Shown here one piece after another: positions 1-12,327 of a stretch of DNA of 64,000 nt. The notes beneath the pieces were generated by a model. It ran no database searches. It saw only the letters and a program-made list of their open reading frames with translations, and was not told the origin of the DNA. This DNA comes from Sodiomyces alkalinus F11. Its lineage: Eukaryota > Ascomycota > Sordariomycetes > Glomerellales > Plectosphaerellaceae. The stretch covers positions 1,686,481 to 1,750,480 of the forward strand of contig NW_021167083.1 in NCBI RefSeq assembly GCF_003711515.1. Reading direction: 5' to 3'. The position numbers and the translations under genes are program-made. Numbering within the stretch: the stretch's first letter is position 1; every line of letters starts with the position of its first letter.

Positions 1-238
1 CTTACTTCTATTAGAGAATAAGATATCGATTAATCTAAGTCTTCACCTAGACTATTAGTCTACGCTCGACTCTACCTTATAAAGAAGACGCTTAGTCTTT
101 ACGACGTAACTACGACTAGACACTACGAATAACAGTTACTACTCTTTAGTTAATATCCTCTTCTTATTTTAAACTAAAACCCTAACGCTAGTCCCCTATC
201 GTCCGCTATACTATAGAGGACCGGAAGCCGTCGTAATA
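1..238 (+). repeat. 5' LTR, 3' part only
   Basis: This stretch matches 6799-7036 base for base apart from transitions. It ends in cgtaata where the other copy ends in cgtaaca, so the terminal CA has become TA. The start of this LTR lies left of the window. The internal region begins at about 239. Confidence 0.9.
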
Positions 239-299
239 TTTTAATCGATCCTGTTCGGTAAGTTAACCTTAATAGCTAATAAGTAGTACGCCCGAAGTA

Positions 300-1400
300 G
301 AAGCTACTTCGCCTAAGGAAGAAGAAGTCACTTTATCTAAAGAAGAATTATCGTCTAAAGAATCCAGTTCCTCCGACGAAGAGGAAGGACTAGAATAACC
401 TTAATAAGACGACGAAGTAGCCAGCAACCACTCTTCTAATATATCGAATAATAACCGTACCACGAACGCTATAAGCACCGCGACGCCTACCACTACCACT
501 AAAGGAAGCAATAACCTTTAGCAGATTCGCGATATAATCACTTAGCTTTAGGGGGAGAATACGACCCTAAAAGCTTAGTTAAACTATCCTGGAATCGGGG
601 CTAAGTATAGATACCCTATACCCCCTAAGTATAACGGGACTCGGGGATAGCTTTAGAGCTTTATTACTTAGCTTAAAGGCTACCTCCTATTCTACTAGGA
701 TAGTATCCGTATAGAAGAAACTAAGGTACTCTATACCGCGGCACTCTTTACGGGAGATATGTATAAATAGTTCGAGTCTATCTATAAAGACTACCTAGAG
801 AATATAGGAATAGAGATCCTAAGGAAGCCCGGGACTACGGTAATCTTCGAGAACTTTAACGTGTTCGTTAAGAGACTTAACGCTATCTTCGGCTAGCCTA
901 ATAAGGAATAAGTCGCGGCTAAACGACTAAGCTAGCTATATTAGACTAAGTTAGCTACGGACTATACTATAAGATTCTAGTAAATCTCGTTAAAGCTTAG
1001 CTACCCGGATAAGCCCCTTATAGATCGGTACTACTAAGGACTTAAGGAAGAAGTGAAGGACGAACTATACCGATTAGACCGACCTAAGATATTTAGCGAA
1101 TACACCGCGATAGTAATTCGTATCGATAACCGGAATTATAAATAACGCTATTAGAAGAAGTATTAAATAAGCGTTCCATTCTACACGGCTAATTCGAAGA
1201 AGAAATAATTATACCTATACTAGTTCGGAAATACCTTATATAGACACTATAGTAGACTTATAGAGCTCGATAATATTAACCGATAAAGCGATAAGCAGGG
1301 TAAAAAGGATATAACGAAAGTTAAGTATTATAACTATAATAGGCTAGGTTATTACGTACGCGACTATTATAAGCCTAAGAAAGAACGACCGTAACGATAA
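300..1400 (+). pseudogene. gag relic with destroyed CCHC zinc knuckle
   Basis: One reading frame gives a gag-like protein with an acidic N-terminal part and a capsid-like stretch (about 560-1190), interrupted by TAG/TAA codons. At 1326-1367 the spacing of a CX2CX4HX4C nucleocapsid knuckle is preserved, but all four zinc ligands now read Tyr (codons at 1326, 1335, 1350 and 1365). TGY-to-TAY and CAY-to-TAY are exactly what CpA-directed RIP produces. The product could neither be translated in full nor bind zinc. The boundaries are approximate. Confidence 0.8.
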
Positions 1401-2399
1401 GTAAATACGATCGAGAAAGAAAGACCCTAGAAGGAAATTAACGCTATTAGATACCTAGAAGTTTATAGGGACGAAATACTATATATTAACCTCTATTAGG
1501 CAACCTGCTACGATAACTATTATCTAGTATACTAATTAGGGAAAGACGGAGCTAGGTACTACCCTAAGAGACCCTAGAAGATACTCGCTATAGTATCTAG
1601 TAACGAGTACGATAACGACTATAGCCTTAAGATCCCCGATTAGGATAAGGATAAACCAGCTTTATAAACTATCGTAGAAATCCTTTAAAAATACGGATAG
1701 ATAAAAGAAGAAGCTAAGAGGTAGAAGTAGATCTTAGAAATCCAGAAGGAAGGAGATCGTACCCGAGGGAGAATCGCTAAACTCGAAGAGTAAGATTAGA
1801 AAACGGAGTCCGACAGAACCCCGGATAATAACACGAACTTCTAGTATTAACCTATAGAAGCAGCCGACCTAATTAAGGAGGAAACTATCTAGCTACGGAT
1901 ACTTAACTAGCTTATAGAAGAACCCCTTAGATAGACCTACTAAGTTCGTTTCACTAAACTTAACTTCGATAACGCTTACCACGGGATACCCACGAATATT
2001 AGCGGGGAATAGTAGCAAACTATACGTTAGCGACCTTACCGCGCTTAGGAAAACCGAGATACTCTTACTAACCTAATAATAAGCCTACGAGGATCGGATA
2101 ATTAACCACCTAGGTATAACTGCTACGGGTGCCGGTTAGATAAATATAATACTACTAGCTACGTAGTATACGCTTCTAAGAAAATCCGACGACTAGAATA
2201 AGACTAAGAAGCTTAGGAGTCACGCTTCTAGACCCTTAATAAGCGCCTATAATAGATAGAACGGCTCTTAATCCAGTACGGGTTCTTAGATAAGGAAATA
2301 TCCCTCGAACACTAAGCTAAACAGGCAAAAAACTAGGAGTATACTATTACTAGGAGTATACGAGAGGCACTTAATAGATATACTCTATAACACGTAGTA

Positions 2400-5300
2400 G
2401 TATAGGGTACTATTATATTAGAATACGACTTAATAAATATAAGATAAACGCACTATTAGATATAGGCGTAGCAGGAAACTTTATCTTACCGGTAGCCGTG
2501 AGAAAGTTCTTTATTCCCTGGGTTAGAAAACACCTAGAAGAGGAGTATAAGGTTACTCCGTATACAGGAAAGAACTAGTCCCACGAAGAAGTTATTATTA
2601 ACTAGGAGACTATACACTTTTAGGTTAAAATCCAGAATAAGACTAGAATAATAAAGTTCGATATATATAATATAGGTTATAAGGACGTTATCCTTAGCGA
2701 ACTATAGTTTAACGAATAGAATCCTGATATAGACTAAAAGCTTAGCTAGCTCCGGTAACGATTAGAGAATAAGTAGGAGACTATAAAGGAAACCTTACCC
2801 GATCCCGATATCCGTCGAAAATAGCAGAAAGACTTACCGACGAAGGAGCCTTAGGGAGACTTAGATAGCCGCTAAAAGTCAGGGACTAAGGCGAAGGAAG
2901 TACGAAAGACTTTAAGATAGCAGCGACGGTATAACCACTAACGCGTAACTAATATTATTAAAGGAATCTACTAGATCGTCTAAGCAGAAAAAGGACTAGT
3001 AATAAGTAATCATAATAGACTCGCTAAGGTATTACCAGAATACCGTAAATACGGAAAACTATTTACCGAAAATCTAGAAACCGGATTACCGAAACACCGA
3101 CACTATAATCATAAGATACCCCTAAAGGAAGGGACACGCCTAAATTTCTTCCTAATTTACGGGCTAAACCAGAAGGAATTAGATACCTTAGAAGAATATC
3201 TCGAAGAGATACTAGCAAAAGGCTATATCAGAGTATTATAGTTACCGGCAGGATACCCGATCCTATTTATACTAAAGAAAAACGGTAAACTACGACTATA
3301 TATTAATTATTAATAACTTAACGATATAACTATTAAGAACCGCTACCTACTACCTCTTATCTTAGAAATATAAGATTAGCTAGTTAGAGCGTAATAGTTT
3401 ATAGTACTCGACTTAAAAGGAGCCTATAACTTAATTAGGATTAAGGAAGGAGAAGAGTAGAAGATAGCGTTTCGGATAAAGTAAGGATATTTCGAGTACC
3501 TTATTATACCTTTTAGACTAATAAATACGCCGGTATCGTTCTAAACACTTATTAATAATATCCTAAGGAAGTATCTAGACCACTTCGTTATAGTATACCT
3601 AGATAATATCCTAATCTTCTCTAAAATACTTAAAGAATACCGATAATATATTCACACGATCCTATAACTCCTATAAAACGCCGACCTATTAGTTAAACCA
3701 GAAAAGGTTTAATTCTATATATAAGAAGTTAACTTTTTAGGTTATACGATACGACCTAATAAGATCTGCATAGATAAGGCGAAAGTCTAATACGTCTCTA
3801 AGTAGCCACGACCCTAGAATATTCGCGATATTTAGTCCTTTCTCGGACTTATAAACTACTATTAACGATTTATTAAGGATTATAGTAAGATTACTATCCC
3901 CTTAACTAAAGTAACTAAAAAGGGACTCGACTTCGAATAGAATAAAAGAATAGAAGAAGTATTCTAAGCTTTTAAAGGAAGGGTTACTAGCAAACCTATC
4001 TTAGTAATACTAGACCCCGATAAAGAATACGAACTTAAAACAGACGTATCCGACTAGGCTTTAGGAGTATAACTCGGATAGCGCGACGTAGAAGGAAGAC
4101 TATACCCTATAGCCTTTATATCTAAGAAACTTAGTAGACTAGAACTTAACTATTAGATCCACGATAAAGAGCTAATAGCTATTATCGAAGCCTTTAAAGA
4201 ATAGAGACCGTATCTATCAGGGATAAGATACCCGGTATAGGTCTACACGGATTATAAGAACCTTACGTAATTCACCACTACTAAGGTTCTTAATAAACGA
4301 TAGATCCGATAGGTAGAATTCCTAGCTGAATTTAATTTCTATATTCAGTATATAAAAGGGAGCGAAAATAGTCGCGTAAACGCACTTAGCCGACTAAGGA
4401 TACCTAACGAATCACCTAAACCGTAAGCTATACTCTAATAGGAAGGAGAAGCTCTTACTCTGAAGAATAGAGAGGTAAATAGTATTAATCGGATAACCGA
4501 CACTATATTTAAAGAAGCACACGCCTCGCCGATATATAGATATCAAGGAATTTATAAAATATACTACCGATTACGCTAATAATACGGCTACATAGGAACT
4601 AAAGAACGAGTCAGGGACTTCGTTCGTAACTACGATATTTACTAGAAAGTAAAGAGTAGCCGATATAAACCTTACGGACTACTAAAACCACTACTAGTAG
4701 TAGACGGACTATAGAAATCGATTATAATAGACTTCGTGACAGGATTTCCAGTATCCAAAGATCTAGTAATAGGAACCGCCTATAATAGTATATTCGTGAT
4801 TATCGACCGATTCACGAAATACACTCTTTATATTCTATATATTAAAAACACTATAGCAGAAGAACTAGTAAGTATCTTTATCGACCGCCTAATTAGGGAT
4901 TACGGCGTACTAAATAAAATTATCACGGATAGAGATAAGCTCTTTACTAGTAACTTCTAGAAAGTAGTTATAAGCTAGCTAGGAATAAAATATAAGTATT
5001 CGATAGCGTTTTACCCTATAACGGACGGATAAACCGAAATTATAAACCAAGTCCTAGAATAGTACCTACGATACTATATAGGGTATAAATAAGATAATTA
5101 GGTATAATGCCTGCTATTTATATAGTTTATATATAATAGCTCGTTAAACGAGTTAATAAAGAAAATACCGTTTAAAGTAAATTACGGATACACACCGATA
5201 GTATTTAGAAAACCTTTAGAAGGACTAGACGCACTAAGAGCGATAAAAACATTTAAAAGCATAAAAAAACTACACGAAGAACTACGAACCGACCTAGAGA

Positions 5301-5740
5301 TAGTCAGAACACGAATAAGTAGGTACGCGAATTAATTAAGGATTAAGGGACTAACCCTTTCGAAAGGGGACCATGTCTACCTTATTCGTAAAAATATTAA
5401 GATATAATAACTAAGCGATAAATTGGATTTTAAAAAATTAGGACTATTTAAAATTCTAGAGAAAAAGTTAGATATAAACTATATTCTATTACTACCTCCG
5501 ATAATAAGAATATATAATAATTTCTATATTTCACTACTTAAACTAGCACTAAAAAACGTAAAAATAATATAAGATATAATCGTGGTCGATACTAGCGATA
5601 TATATAAAGTAGAATAAATCCTCGATTACCGAGAGACGCTAGACGGTACCGAATATTTTATAAAATAGAAAAACTACGACCACGGCGATAATATATAGGA
5701 ACCCAAAGAAAACCTGATTAATTATAAGTAACTCCTAAAG
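2400..5740 (+). pseudogene. pol relic: protease, RT, RNase H, integrase, chromodomain
   Basis: Visible in one frame with many TAG/TAA stops. The protease motif is LLDIGVAGNF near 2453-2482 (a D[TS]G site with Thr changed to Ile). The RT spans about 3175-3700, with its active-site box at 3596-3607 reading YLDN instead of YLDD. The RNase H core is KTDVSD near 4037-4056. The integrase core is around 4715-5000 (FVTGFPVSKD, then VIIDRFTKY and IITDRDKLFTSNF). The chromodomain is around 5605-5735 (ILDYRETLDG, then EYFIK, then EPKENLINY). A 74-codon stretch at 4736-4960 is the longest uninterrupted piece, but it is only a fragment of integrase and not a gene. Confidence 0.92.
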
Positions 5741-5837
5741 TAATGCCGACAGAACACTATCAGGACCCAGAACCGGACACCGCGGTCTACGTAAAATTAA
5801 TATCCAGAAAATCACCTATATCCTACGGTAGGATTAG

Positions 5838-6140
5838 ATTCCAGTTAATTATATTAACCGCACCCGCCACCCGCGTATCGACTACCGCTTCGGACTCCTC
5901 GCGATCCGCCGCCTCTAAAGCATTAAGGGACTTAAGGCCACGGGCTACTATGGTCACACCCTTAGAACGAAGAGACTCCCTCTAACGACGGATTCGGGCC
6001 AGACAGGCTAAAGACTTAGAAGCTTCCTTCTATGCCTTCTCTAACACGCGATAAGCAGATAGAAGGGAAGCCTCGGTTACCTCCTCCTCCGCTTTAAGAC
6101 GCTTTATTTCCTTATTAATACGTGTTACTAGGGAGAGCGG
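5838..6140 (-). pseudogene. Antisense coiled-coil ORF relic downstream of pol
   Basis: On the minus strand, opposite to pol and between the chromodomain and the 3' LTR, a frame of about 100 codons has only two or three stops. It encodes a charged, heptad-like protein with segments such as KEIKRLKAEEEV, then ESLRSKG and ALEAADREESEAVV. Protein character and far fewer RIP stops than in gag or pol suggest a real former ORF. From memory, comparable short coiled-coil ORFs occur antisense at the 3' end of fungal chromoviruses, but I cannot verify this here. Function unknown. The weak mutation may reflect fewer CpA/TpG targets or recent arrival. Confidence 0.55.
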
Positions 6141-6506
6141 TTAGTAAGAAGAAACGGCTCGCGGAGAACAGGAAAACACCTATAAGAAGATAAAGGGATA
6201 CCTAAACTATCGCACGAGTAACCACGACGAATATATTCCTTATAATAAGAGATACTCTTAATTATAAGGCACCGGAGGCCTTTCGACTCGTAAAAGGAAT
6301 AAGGTATAACTTCTACTCTAGAAAGCTTAATAGTACGCGATAACTTAATTCGATACTACGTCTTATAAGAAAGCTATAACTTCTATATATAACCGGATAT
6401 AATAGTTAGCTATAAGAGAAAAGAAGAAAACCCGGGGGGTTATAAACCCGGGGTAGGCGACCTATTTATACGACTACTAGGATAGCGCTTAGAAGGGGGA
6501 AGGTAA

Positions 6507-7036
6507 TATTACGGCTAGTAGACCTAATATACACTAAGGATATACTAATATATAACGTACTAGGGCGGTTAGCGCACTAGGGCGTAACTAGAAGATAACT
6601 TAGGATAATATCACGTGCTAAGTCACGTAATAGATAACCGGTATAGTATACACCCGCACAGGGAACCTATTAGTATAGGAGGATTACTAGGATTACCAGG
6701 GGTCACTTAGTCCGAGAAGTGATCCGGCATGATCCCGAACCAGGAGATCACCAGGATACCCGTGATCCCGTAGATATATATACCAGCATATCCTAGGTCT
6801 TACTTCTATTAGAGAATAAGACATTAATCAATCTAAGTCTTCACCTGGACTATTAGTCTACGCTCGACTCTACCTTATAAAGAAGACGCCTAGTCTTTAC
6901 GACACAACTACGACCAGACACTACGAACGACAGTTACTGCTCTTTAGTTAATATCCTCTTCTTATTTTAAACTAAAACCCCGACGCTAGTCCCCTATCGT
7001 CCGCTATACTATAGAGGACCGGAAGCCGTCGTAACA
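6507..7036 (+). repeat. 3' LTR of the first chromovirus
   Basis: The purine tract gaagggggaagg (6492-6503) lies immediately upstream. The LTR starts with tattacggc, probably a RIP form of tgttacggc, and ends in gccgtcgtaaca, so its ends form the expected short inverted repeat. Its last 238 bases are shared with the window start. Length is about 530 bp. The 5' border is inferred from the purine tract and the end symmetry. Confidence 0.8.
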
Positions 7037-7059
7037 AATATATATCTAGCTCTATTTTA

Positions 7060-7138
7060 CTCCACCTTTTATCGTGATATTATTGGTTTATTTGGATCCG
7101 TAAGTATATAACATATAATTAAATAGGGGTTAGATAGT
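7060..7138 (+). mobile_element. Fragment: right end of the 0.4-kb inverted-repeat element
   Basis: This stretch (atcgtgatattattggttta ... aggggttagatag) matches the right ends of the complete copies at about 7510-7575 and 23150-23215. It sits directly between the chromovirus 3' LTR and a complete copy starting near 7141. The chromovirus probably inserted into, or truncated, this copy. Confidence 0.7.
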
Positions 7139-7140
7139 AG

Positions 7141-7580
7141 GTACTATATAACCCCTGAAAAAATATACAAAGTAGTACTTTATAAACTACACTTTTAGGA
7201 AGTTTAAAAAGGTTCGAGGTACGTACCTGCACTAATAGCACTAATACGAAAATCAATTTAAATACTATTATAAGATATCTTTAGGTTAATCTAGAATCTA
7301 TCTATAGTATTTTATATAAGAAAGGATTTAGTTACTAGATATATATATACACGCTATATAGGAGGTACTTAGTTTATAGAGCTATTAGTTATTATTTAAT
7401 ATAATATGGAGCTACAGGGTGGTTTCAGAGAGTACTAAGTCCCCCTGTTTTAGTATATCTAAACCCATAGAAAGTTCCTACCTCTTAATGTATCTAGTTG
7501 TACTCATTGTCGTGATACTATTGGTTCATCCAGGCCCCGCAAGTACATATTGTAGTTTTTTCAGGGGTTAGACGGTATCT
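7141..7580 (+). mobile_element. Short inverted-repeat element (MITE-like), copy A
   Basis: The element begins tataacccctgaaaaaa and ends ttttttcaggggttaga. The ends are inverted repeats of about 20-30 bp, and copy B at 22781-23218 is homologous along its entire length (about 430 bp). No coding capacity is seen. Taken between acccctg and caggggt the copy is 418 bp (7151-7568) flanked by TA on both sides, which would suit a Tc1/mariner-type target. However, similarity between the copies extends about 10 bp beyond the TA, so the true ends and target duplication are unsettled. Confidence 0.75.
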
Positions 7581-8705
7581 GTATTTATGCGTTTCTTCAG
7601 ATTACATTAGAACCCATGTCGGGATCACAACGTCCCTCTTTCCCCCCACATTTGAGCCTTGTTCCAACTTGCAGGTGCTATTCATTGGCCTGCAGATGCC
7701 GGGCTTAGAATGCAATGCCTAAGGTGTCTAGGTACCTTCCTTACCTACCTGATGTTTCCTTCGTAAGGATATACCGTAGCAATATCACATCCACCACGCC
7801 GCCAACCCCATGATTATCGTACAATGCCTAGGTACCCATCCACCTTGCCTTGTACGAAGTGTATGTTACTCCGTACTGTAACTCAGGGATAAGCGCACCC
7901 CCAGAGTTTATGGATCGAATGTCCTGGAGAGGAGGCGGGCCTCTGCCGTCGTTGGGCTGGATCAAGCGCGCATCTATATAAGAAGTACTTCGTACAAAGT
8001 ACTGAGGTACCTTAGTGTATTTACCTTTGTTACCTTACCTTATATAAGGTACCTAAGGTACTCCATACCAGGTACCTAAGGTAAGCATAAAAGAGTGACG
8101 GTGGGTTTCCCTTGTGGAACGTCGGGTCTCAGTGGATGGGAGGGGGTACCTTTGAGGTACTATACTTTTGGTCATGTTTCCTGCGTGAATCACCGTAGCC
8201 CCAAAGTCAAACGGTTGTGTGGATGGGGTCCTGGCCCCACAGCCTCCCTACTGTACTTCGTACCTCCCCGGTCTGTCCACGAACAAGCCGTGTCCACACA
8301 AGCCTGTCCCCATCTTCTCCTGTTCCGTCCGGCTCCTCAACTTTTTCTCTCCTTTCCCACCTCACCACCATCACTGTGCGTCGCGACATCAACCACAACA
8401 TCACAGACCATCTATCGCTATCGCTACAAGGCTCTGAGGGCCGTCAACAGCCAATACAACCCACTCGAAAGAGTGCCTTTTCCATTTTAGCCGAGGAGGG
8501 GGTCGGTCGACTATCACCGCAGCCCCGGGGGAGAAAGCAACTTTCCCTTCCTCCTCACTCGTCGACCAACAGCTAGCTACTCGGACGTGCCGAGAGGCGT
8601 CGGGGTTTTTGTCTCATATTCCCGCGATCCCCGAATTTTCTTAGATCTGCTCCGGCATACCTCGATCTTGCCTAGGCCGCGTCCTGCTCGAAACATTCTC
8701 TCGTC
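7581..8705. other. Intergenic region and upstream region of the TUP1 homolog
   Basis: No supported gene. Composition changes from RIP-like to normal between about 7450 and 7700. The stretch 7980-8090 is dense in short GTAC palindromes (gtacttcgtac-like and ggtacctaaggtacc-like), which recur in other intergenic regions of the window. From about 8260 the + strand is pyrimidine-rich, as is common near fungal transcription starts. Several overlapping frames open at 8095-8770 but show no protein-like features. Confidence 0.6.
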
Positions 8706-10890
8706 ATGTCTATGTATCCCCATCGCGCCATGGCCGGCGCGGCGCCCCCTGCCAATCAGTCCCGGCTAGACGAGCTGCTTGAACAGGTTCGCAATGAGTT
8801 CAGCTCGCAGCTGCGTACCAATGAGGCATACGAGCATCAAAGTATGATATACAAACGCCTGCCCTGGCTCGTATCGTGTTTATTGGGCGTTACTGACCAA
8901 TTCGACCACCATAACAGTTCAAGCTCAATTAAGCGAGATGCAACATATCCGAGAGAAGGTCTTCAACATGGAGCAGATACATCTCAACATCAAACAAAAG
9001 TATGGACATCTTCCTCCACACTCCCCCTAGCATGGGTTGTTTTTTATATATATACTTCTTTTGCGGCACGGCGACTCACGGAATTGATCAACTAGGTACG
9101 AAGAAGAGGTCGCTCATCTCCGTCGCCAGCTGGAGCTCGCTCGCGGAAATGCCCCACCAGGCATGAGTAACGGTCCTCCACCCCATCCCGCGCCTTCCCA
9201 ACAACCTCCTTCTATTTCGTCCGGCAATGGCCTATTTAATGGAATCATGGCGGGTGGCGGGCAGGGTGGCCTTGCCCCTCCTCCCCCTCCTCCGCAGGAC
9301 CAACAGATGGGCCCGCAACATCAAATGGCCCAGGGACCGCCTGGTCTTCCCGGTCCTCCACCTCCCCCTCCTCCTCAATCGCAACCTCAGCATTTCCAGC
9401 AGCCTTATCCTCAAGGTCCTGTTCCCAACGGGACGCAGCCTCCCCAAAGTACTGCCTCGCCCGGCCCAGGCAGACGCGGCATCGGCCGCCCCCCTGCGGG
9501 CGTAGGTCCAGCTACACCCCAAATCAATACTCCCATTCCATTTCCCGGGGCCACTCAGTCGCCGCAGGTCAGCCATCCGACGCCAGATCACGCTCGTATG
9601 GGAGGCCCTCATGCCCCACCTCCCCCGCCCGTGGGTAATGCCCTGGGAGACCTGGACCCGGATCGCCTGCCTGCTTCGGCAAAGAAGTCCGGCTACGATT
9701 GGTTTGCCATCTTTAATGACCGCGTGCCCCGCATGCTCGACGTCGATCTAGTCCACACCCTAGGGCACGAGAGTGTGGTGTGCTGCGTCCGCTTCAGCCA
9801 CGACGGTAAATATGTGGCTACTGGATGCAACCGATCGGCCCAAATCTACGACGTCCAGTCGGGCGAGAAGCTTTGCGTGTTGCAGGATGACTCGGTTGAC
9901 GTCTCTGGCGACCTGTACATCCGCAGCGTTTGCTTCAGCCCTGACGGCAACTACTTGGCTACTGGCGCTGAAGACAAACTGATTCGCGTAAGTTCCCCCA
10001 ACATGGTCTTCCTATATTATGGCGAGGCTGTCGGTCTGCTCACACTCTCGAACAGGTATGGGATATTAAGAGTCGGACCATCCGCAACACGTTCTCTGGT
10101 CACGAGCAGGACATCTACTCACTAGACTTTGCCCGGGACGGACGTACGATTGCCTCGGGAAGCGGTGATAGGACAGTGCGCCTCTGGGACATCGAGTCGG
10201 GCACCAACACTCTCACGCTGACCATAGAAGATGGAGTAACGACGGTCGCCATCTCACCCGACACGAAGTATGTCGCAGCTGGCTCTCTTGATAAGAGTGT
10301 CCGTGTCTGGGATATTCATCAGGGCTACCTTTTGGAACGTCTCGAGGGCCCAGATGGTCACAAGGACAGCGTCTATAGCGTGGCTTTTTCACCAAACGGT
10401 AAAGACCTGGTCAGCGGTAGTCTCGACAAGACTATCAAGATGTGGGAGCTCAGCACACCCCGCGGACTGTCGAATGCTGGCCCCAAGGGGGGACGGTGCG
10501 TGAAGACATTTGAAGGACACAGGGTAGGTTTTCTCCGCCCCCCGCCCCCTTTTTTTTTCTCTTTTTTCTCTTTTTTCTTGTGTTTTCCCTTCTTTTTCCA
10601 TTATCACCCTTTGGGCTACCTTCTCTGTCACGGTAACAGGCAAATTGCTTACACGCGTGTAGGACTTCGTTCTCTCTGTCGCCTTGACGCCCGATGCTGC
10701 TTGGGTCATGTCTGGCTCCAAGGACCGAGGCGTGCAGTTCTGGGATCCTCGCACAGGAGCTACGCAACTCATGCTGCAAGGTCACAAGAACTCCGTAATT
10801 TCCGTTGCCCCAAGCCCGACGGGCGGATACTTCGCGACGGGGTCTGGTGACATGAGAGCGCGTATCTGGTCATATCGCAGCGTCCAATAG
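8706..10890 (+). CDS. rcoA: Transcriptional co-repressor Tup1/RcoA (WD40)
   Basis: Exons 8706-8841, 8918-8999, 9096-9987, 10056-10523 and 10663-10890 join without frame loss into 601 residues, close to the usual length of fungal Tup1/RCO-1. The N-terminal ~80 residues form the helical tetramerisation and Ssn6-binding region ([12 protein letters not shown], then [20 protein letters not shown]). Residues ~85-265 are a Pro/Gln-rich linker. From about 290 to the end are seven WD40 blades (for example [24 protein letters not shown], ending [10 protein letters not shown]). Tup1 with Ssn6/Cyc8 represses many gene sets in the nucleus by recruiting histone deacetylases and blocking Mediator. Start: ATG 8706 begins the family-typical MSMYPHR. 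The last intron has a long pyrimidine tract. Identity is secure; exon borders were set by eye from the frame and splice motifs. Confidence 0.95.
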
Positions 10891-11410
10891 TAAAGAAATG
10901 TAATGTTGTCCGGGATACCAACAGCGGTGGATCGTCGTGATAAGTTTTTCGAGGTATGTGATTGGGGAAGTGGGGGAGTATGGTGTTCAGACAGAGTGGT
11001 TGATCCTGATTGGAATCACTTAACCGCACATATCTCTCTGTTCACGCTTGCTCACTGGGAGACTACAGGTCGGAGGATGGCGTAAGGTAATTACTTCAAT
11101 GGGACTCTTGTATTATTGCCCTCACCCCCTTTGGTCCACGCGTTCCACTGATCAGGTGAAGGTTAAATTGGGAGCCATCTTCAGACACTTTGGGACAGAC
11201 TTGATGGGCGTTAAGTTTCTCTCTCTCCCTTTTTTTCATTATTTCCAATCGGAGGAGACAACGGGAAGAATGTGGAAACAAGTCCATGATGTACGGCGAT
11301 GTGTGGGAATTCTGTAAATCACCTGGCTCACGCGAGTAGGAACTGCGAGATATTGGGATGAAGTAAGAACGAAGACTCAAATCATAAATACACTGTAGAA
11401 TACATGGCCG
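10891..11410. other. Convergent intergenic region (TUP1 and RMP1 3' ends)
   Basis: About 520 bp between two convergent stop codons. It contains AT-rich runs fitting 3' UTRs and poly(A) signals of both genes. Small frames on both strands have no protein-like features. Nothing else seen. Confidence 0.6.
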
Positions 11411-12327
11411 TCATAACAACGAACCAAACAGTTCCGAAAACTCATCGCCCTTTTTCCTCTTCTTCGGCTTTTGCATACTCTTTTTGCTGATGCGTGCCTG
11501 GGTTGATATTTCTGCGGGAGGCTGATCGTCATGCAGCCTGTCACGGCCACGATCCTGGGGAGGCTGGTCACCAGAGACCGGCTGCTGACTCGAGGGGGTC
11601 TTCTCGTAGGTCTGGTGGAGGCTTGCCTCGGACCGCGAAACCACGACACCAAAGTCGAGCGGGGCAGGCTCGCCCACGGTGGCGGATGATGGCAACTGAC
11701 TGGGCTCGGTTGTCGAAGTGACTTGTGGCGGGGGGTGAGGCTCCTGCGCGTCACCGAGCAGAGGCGCTATGGCGGCCTTGACGCGGGAAGTGAGGCCAAG
11801 CAGGAGCAGGCCGAGAGTGGCGTGCTGGTTGTCAGCAACGAGCTGAGTGAATGGGCTGTTTTGAATGCATCAGGTCATCCCGGTCAACTAGTAGAGTGAG
11901 ACGGGCCAGGCGGAGGCGGCGACGGATTTGTAATTCAGGCCCGACTTGTGTTGGGTGAATTATGAGAAGTTAAATCTGCTTTCCTTCACACTTACAGGTA
12001 GACTGTCGGAATAACATGACCGGAGAGCCAGCGTGCCCTTTTCAGGATAGCATCTCTCTGCGAGACCAGTTCGCTCGGCTCCTTCCGGTCTCGTTGCTTT
12101 GCGGTGGAGCGCGCCCTGGCATATCGTCCGTGTAGCTGTTCGTATGTGCTTATAGTGTCAAGGAGCCTTCTGACGGACCGGCGGAATAGGTCAAACCGAG
12201 CCCACCACGTGGCGACGCGATGTTGGTTCTTATGGCGATGGTTGAAACGATCTAGAACCAGCAAGCTGGAACTCAGGCCGTCCGCGACATTGGCGACCCG
12301 CTCGGTATAATCGGTCGACGTTGTCAT
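11411..12327 (-). CDS. RMP1: RNase MRP protein subunit Rmp1
   Basis: Two exons on the minus strand, 12327-11996 and 11855-11411, with donor GTAAGT and acceptor AAAACAG, give 258 residues. The exon junction restores VYLPFTQLVADNQHATLG, a conserved part of the family. The RMP1 signature HRHKNQHRVATWWARF with following RRSVRRLL lies in the N-terminal third, and RARWLSGHVIP precedes the junction. The C-terminus is a low-complexity basic tail (KPKKRKKGDE). Rmp1 is specific to RNase MRP, which processes pre-rRNA in the nucleolus and some mRNAs. I chose the ATG at 12327 because the protein match starts there and it has a G at -3; an in-frame ATG at 12414 would add 29 unremarkable residues. It diverges from ADE5,7. 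Confidence 0.88.

Larger units (their letters stand above)
1..7036 (+). mobile_element. RIP-degraded Ty3/gypsy chromovirus, left edge cut by window
   Basis: The 238 bases at the window start recur at 6799-7036, giving a partial 5' LTR and a complete 3' LTR. Between them, on the + strand, lie in order a gag relic with a zinc knuckle, an aspartic protease, reverse transcriptase, RNase H, integrase and a chromodomain, which is the chromovirus (Ty3/gypsy) order. A purine tract (6492-6503) precedes the 3' LTR. Every frame is broken by TAG and TAA codons, and TG and CA dinucleotides are almost absent, as expected after RIP. The two LTR copies differ at about 15 of 238 positions by my count, all transitions. 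The element cannot be autonomous in this state. The left target duplication lies outside the window. Confidence 0.93.

Noticed and set aside
7200..7225. ggttcgaggtacgtacc in both short inverted-repeat elements as a SINE-type B box
   Set aside because: No matching A box or tRNA-like fold. The inverted terminal repeats explain the element better as a DNA transposon.
9163..9165. ATG at 9163 as the start of the Tup1-type protein
   Set aside because: Exons 1 and 2 upstream encode the conserved N-terminal tetramerisation helix in frame, so 8706 is the true start.
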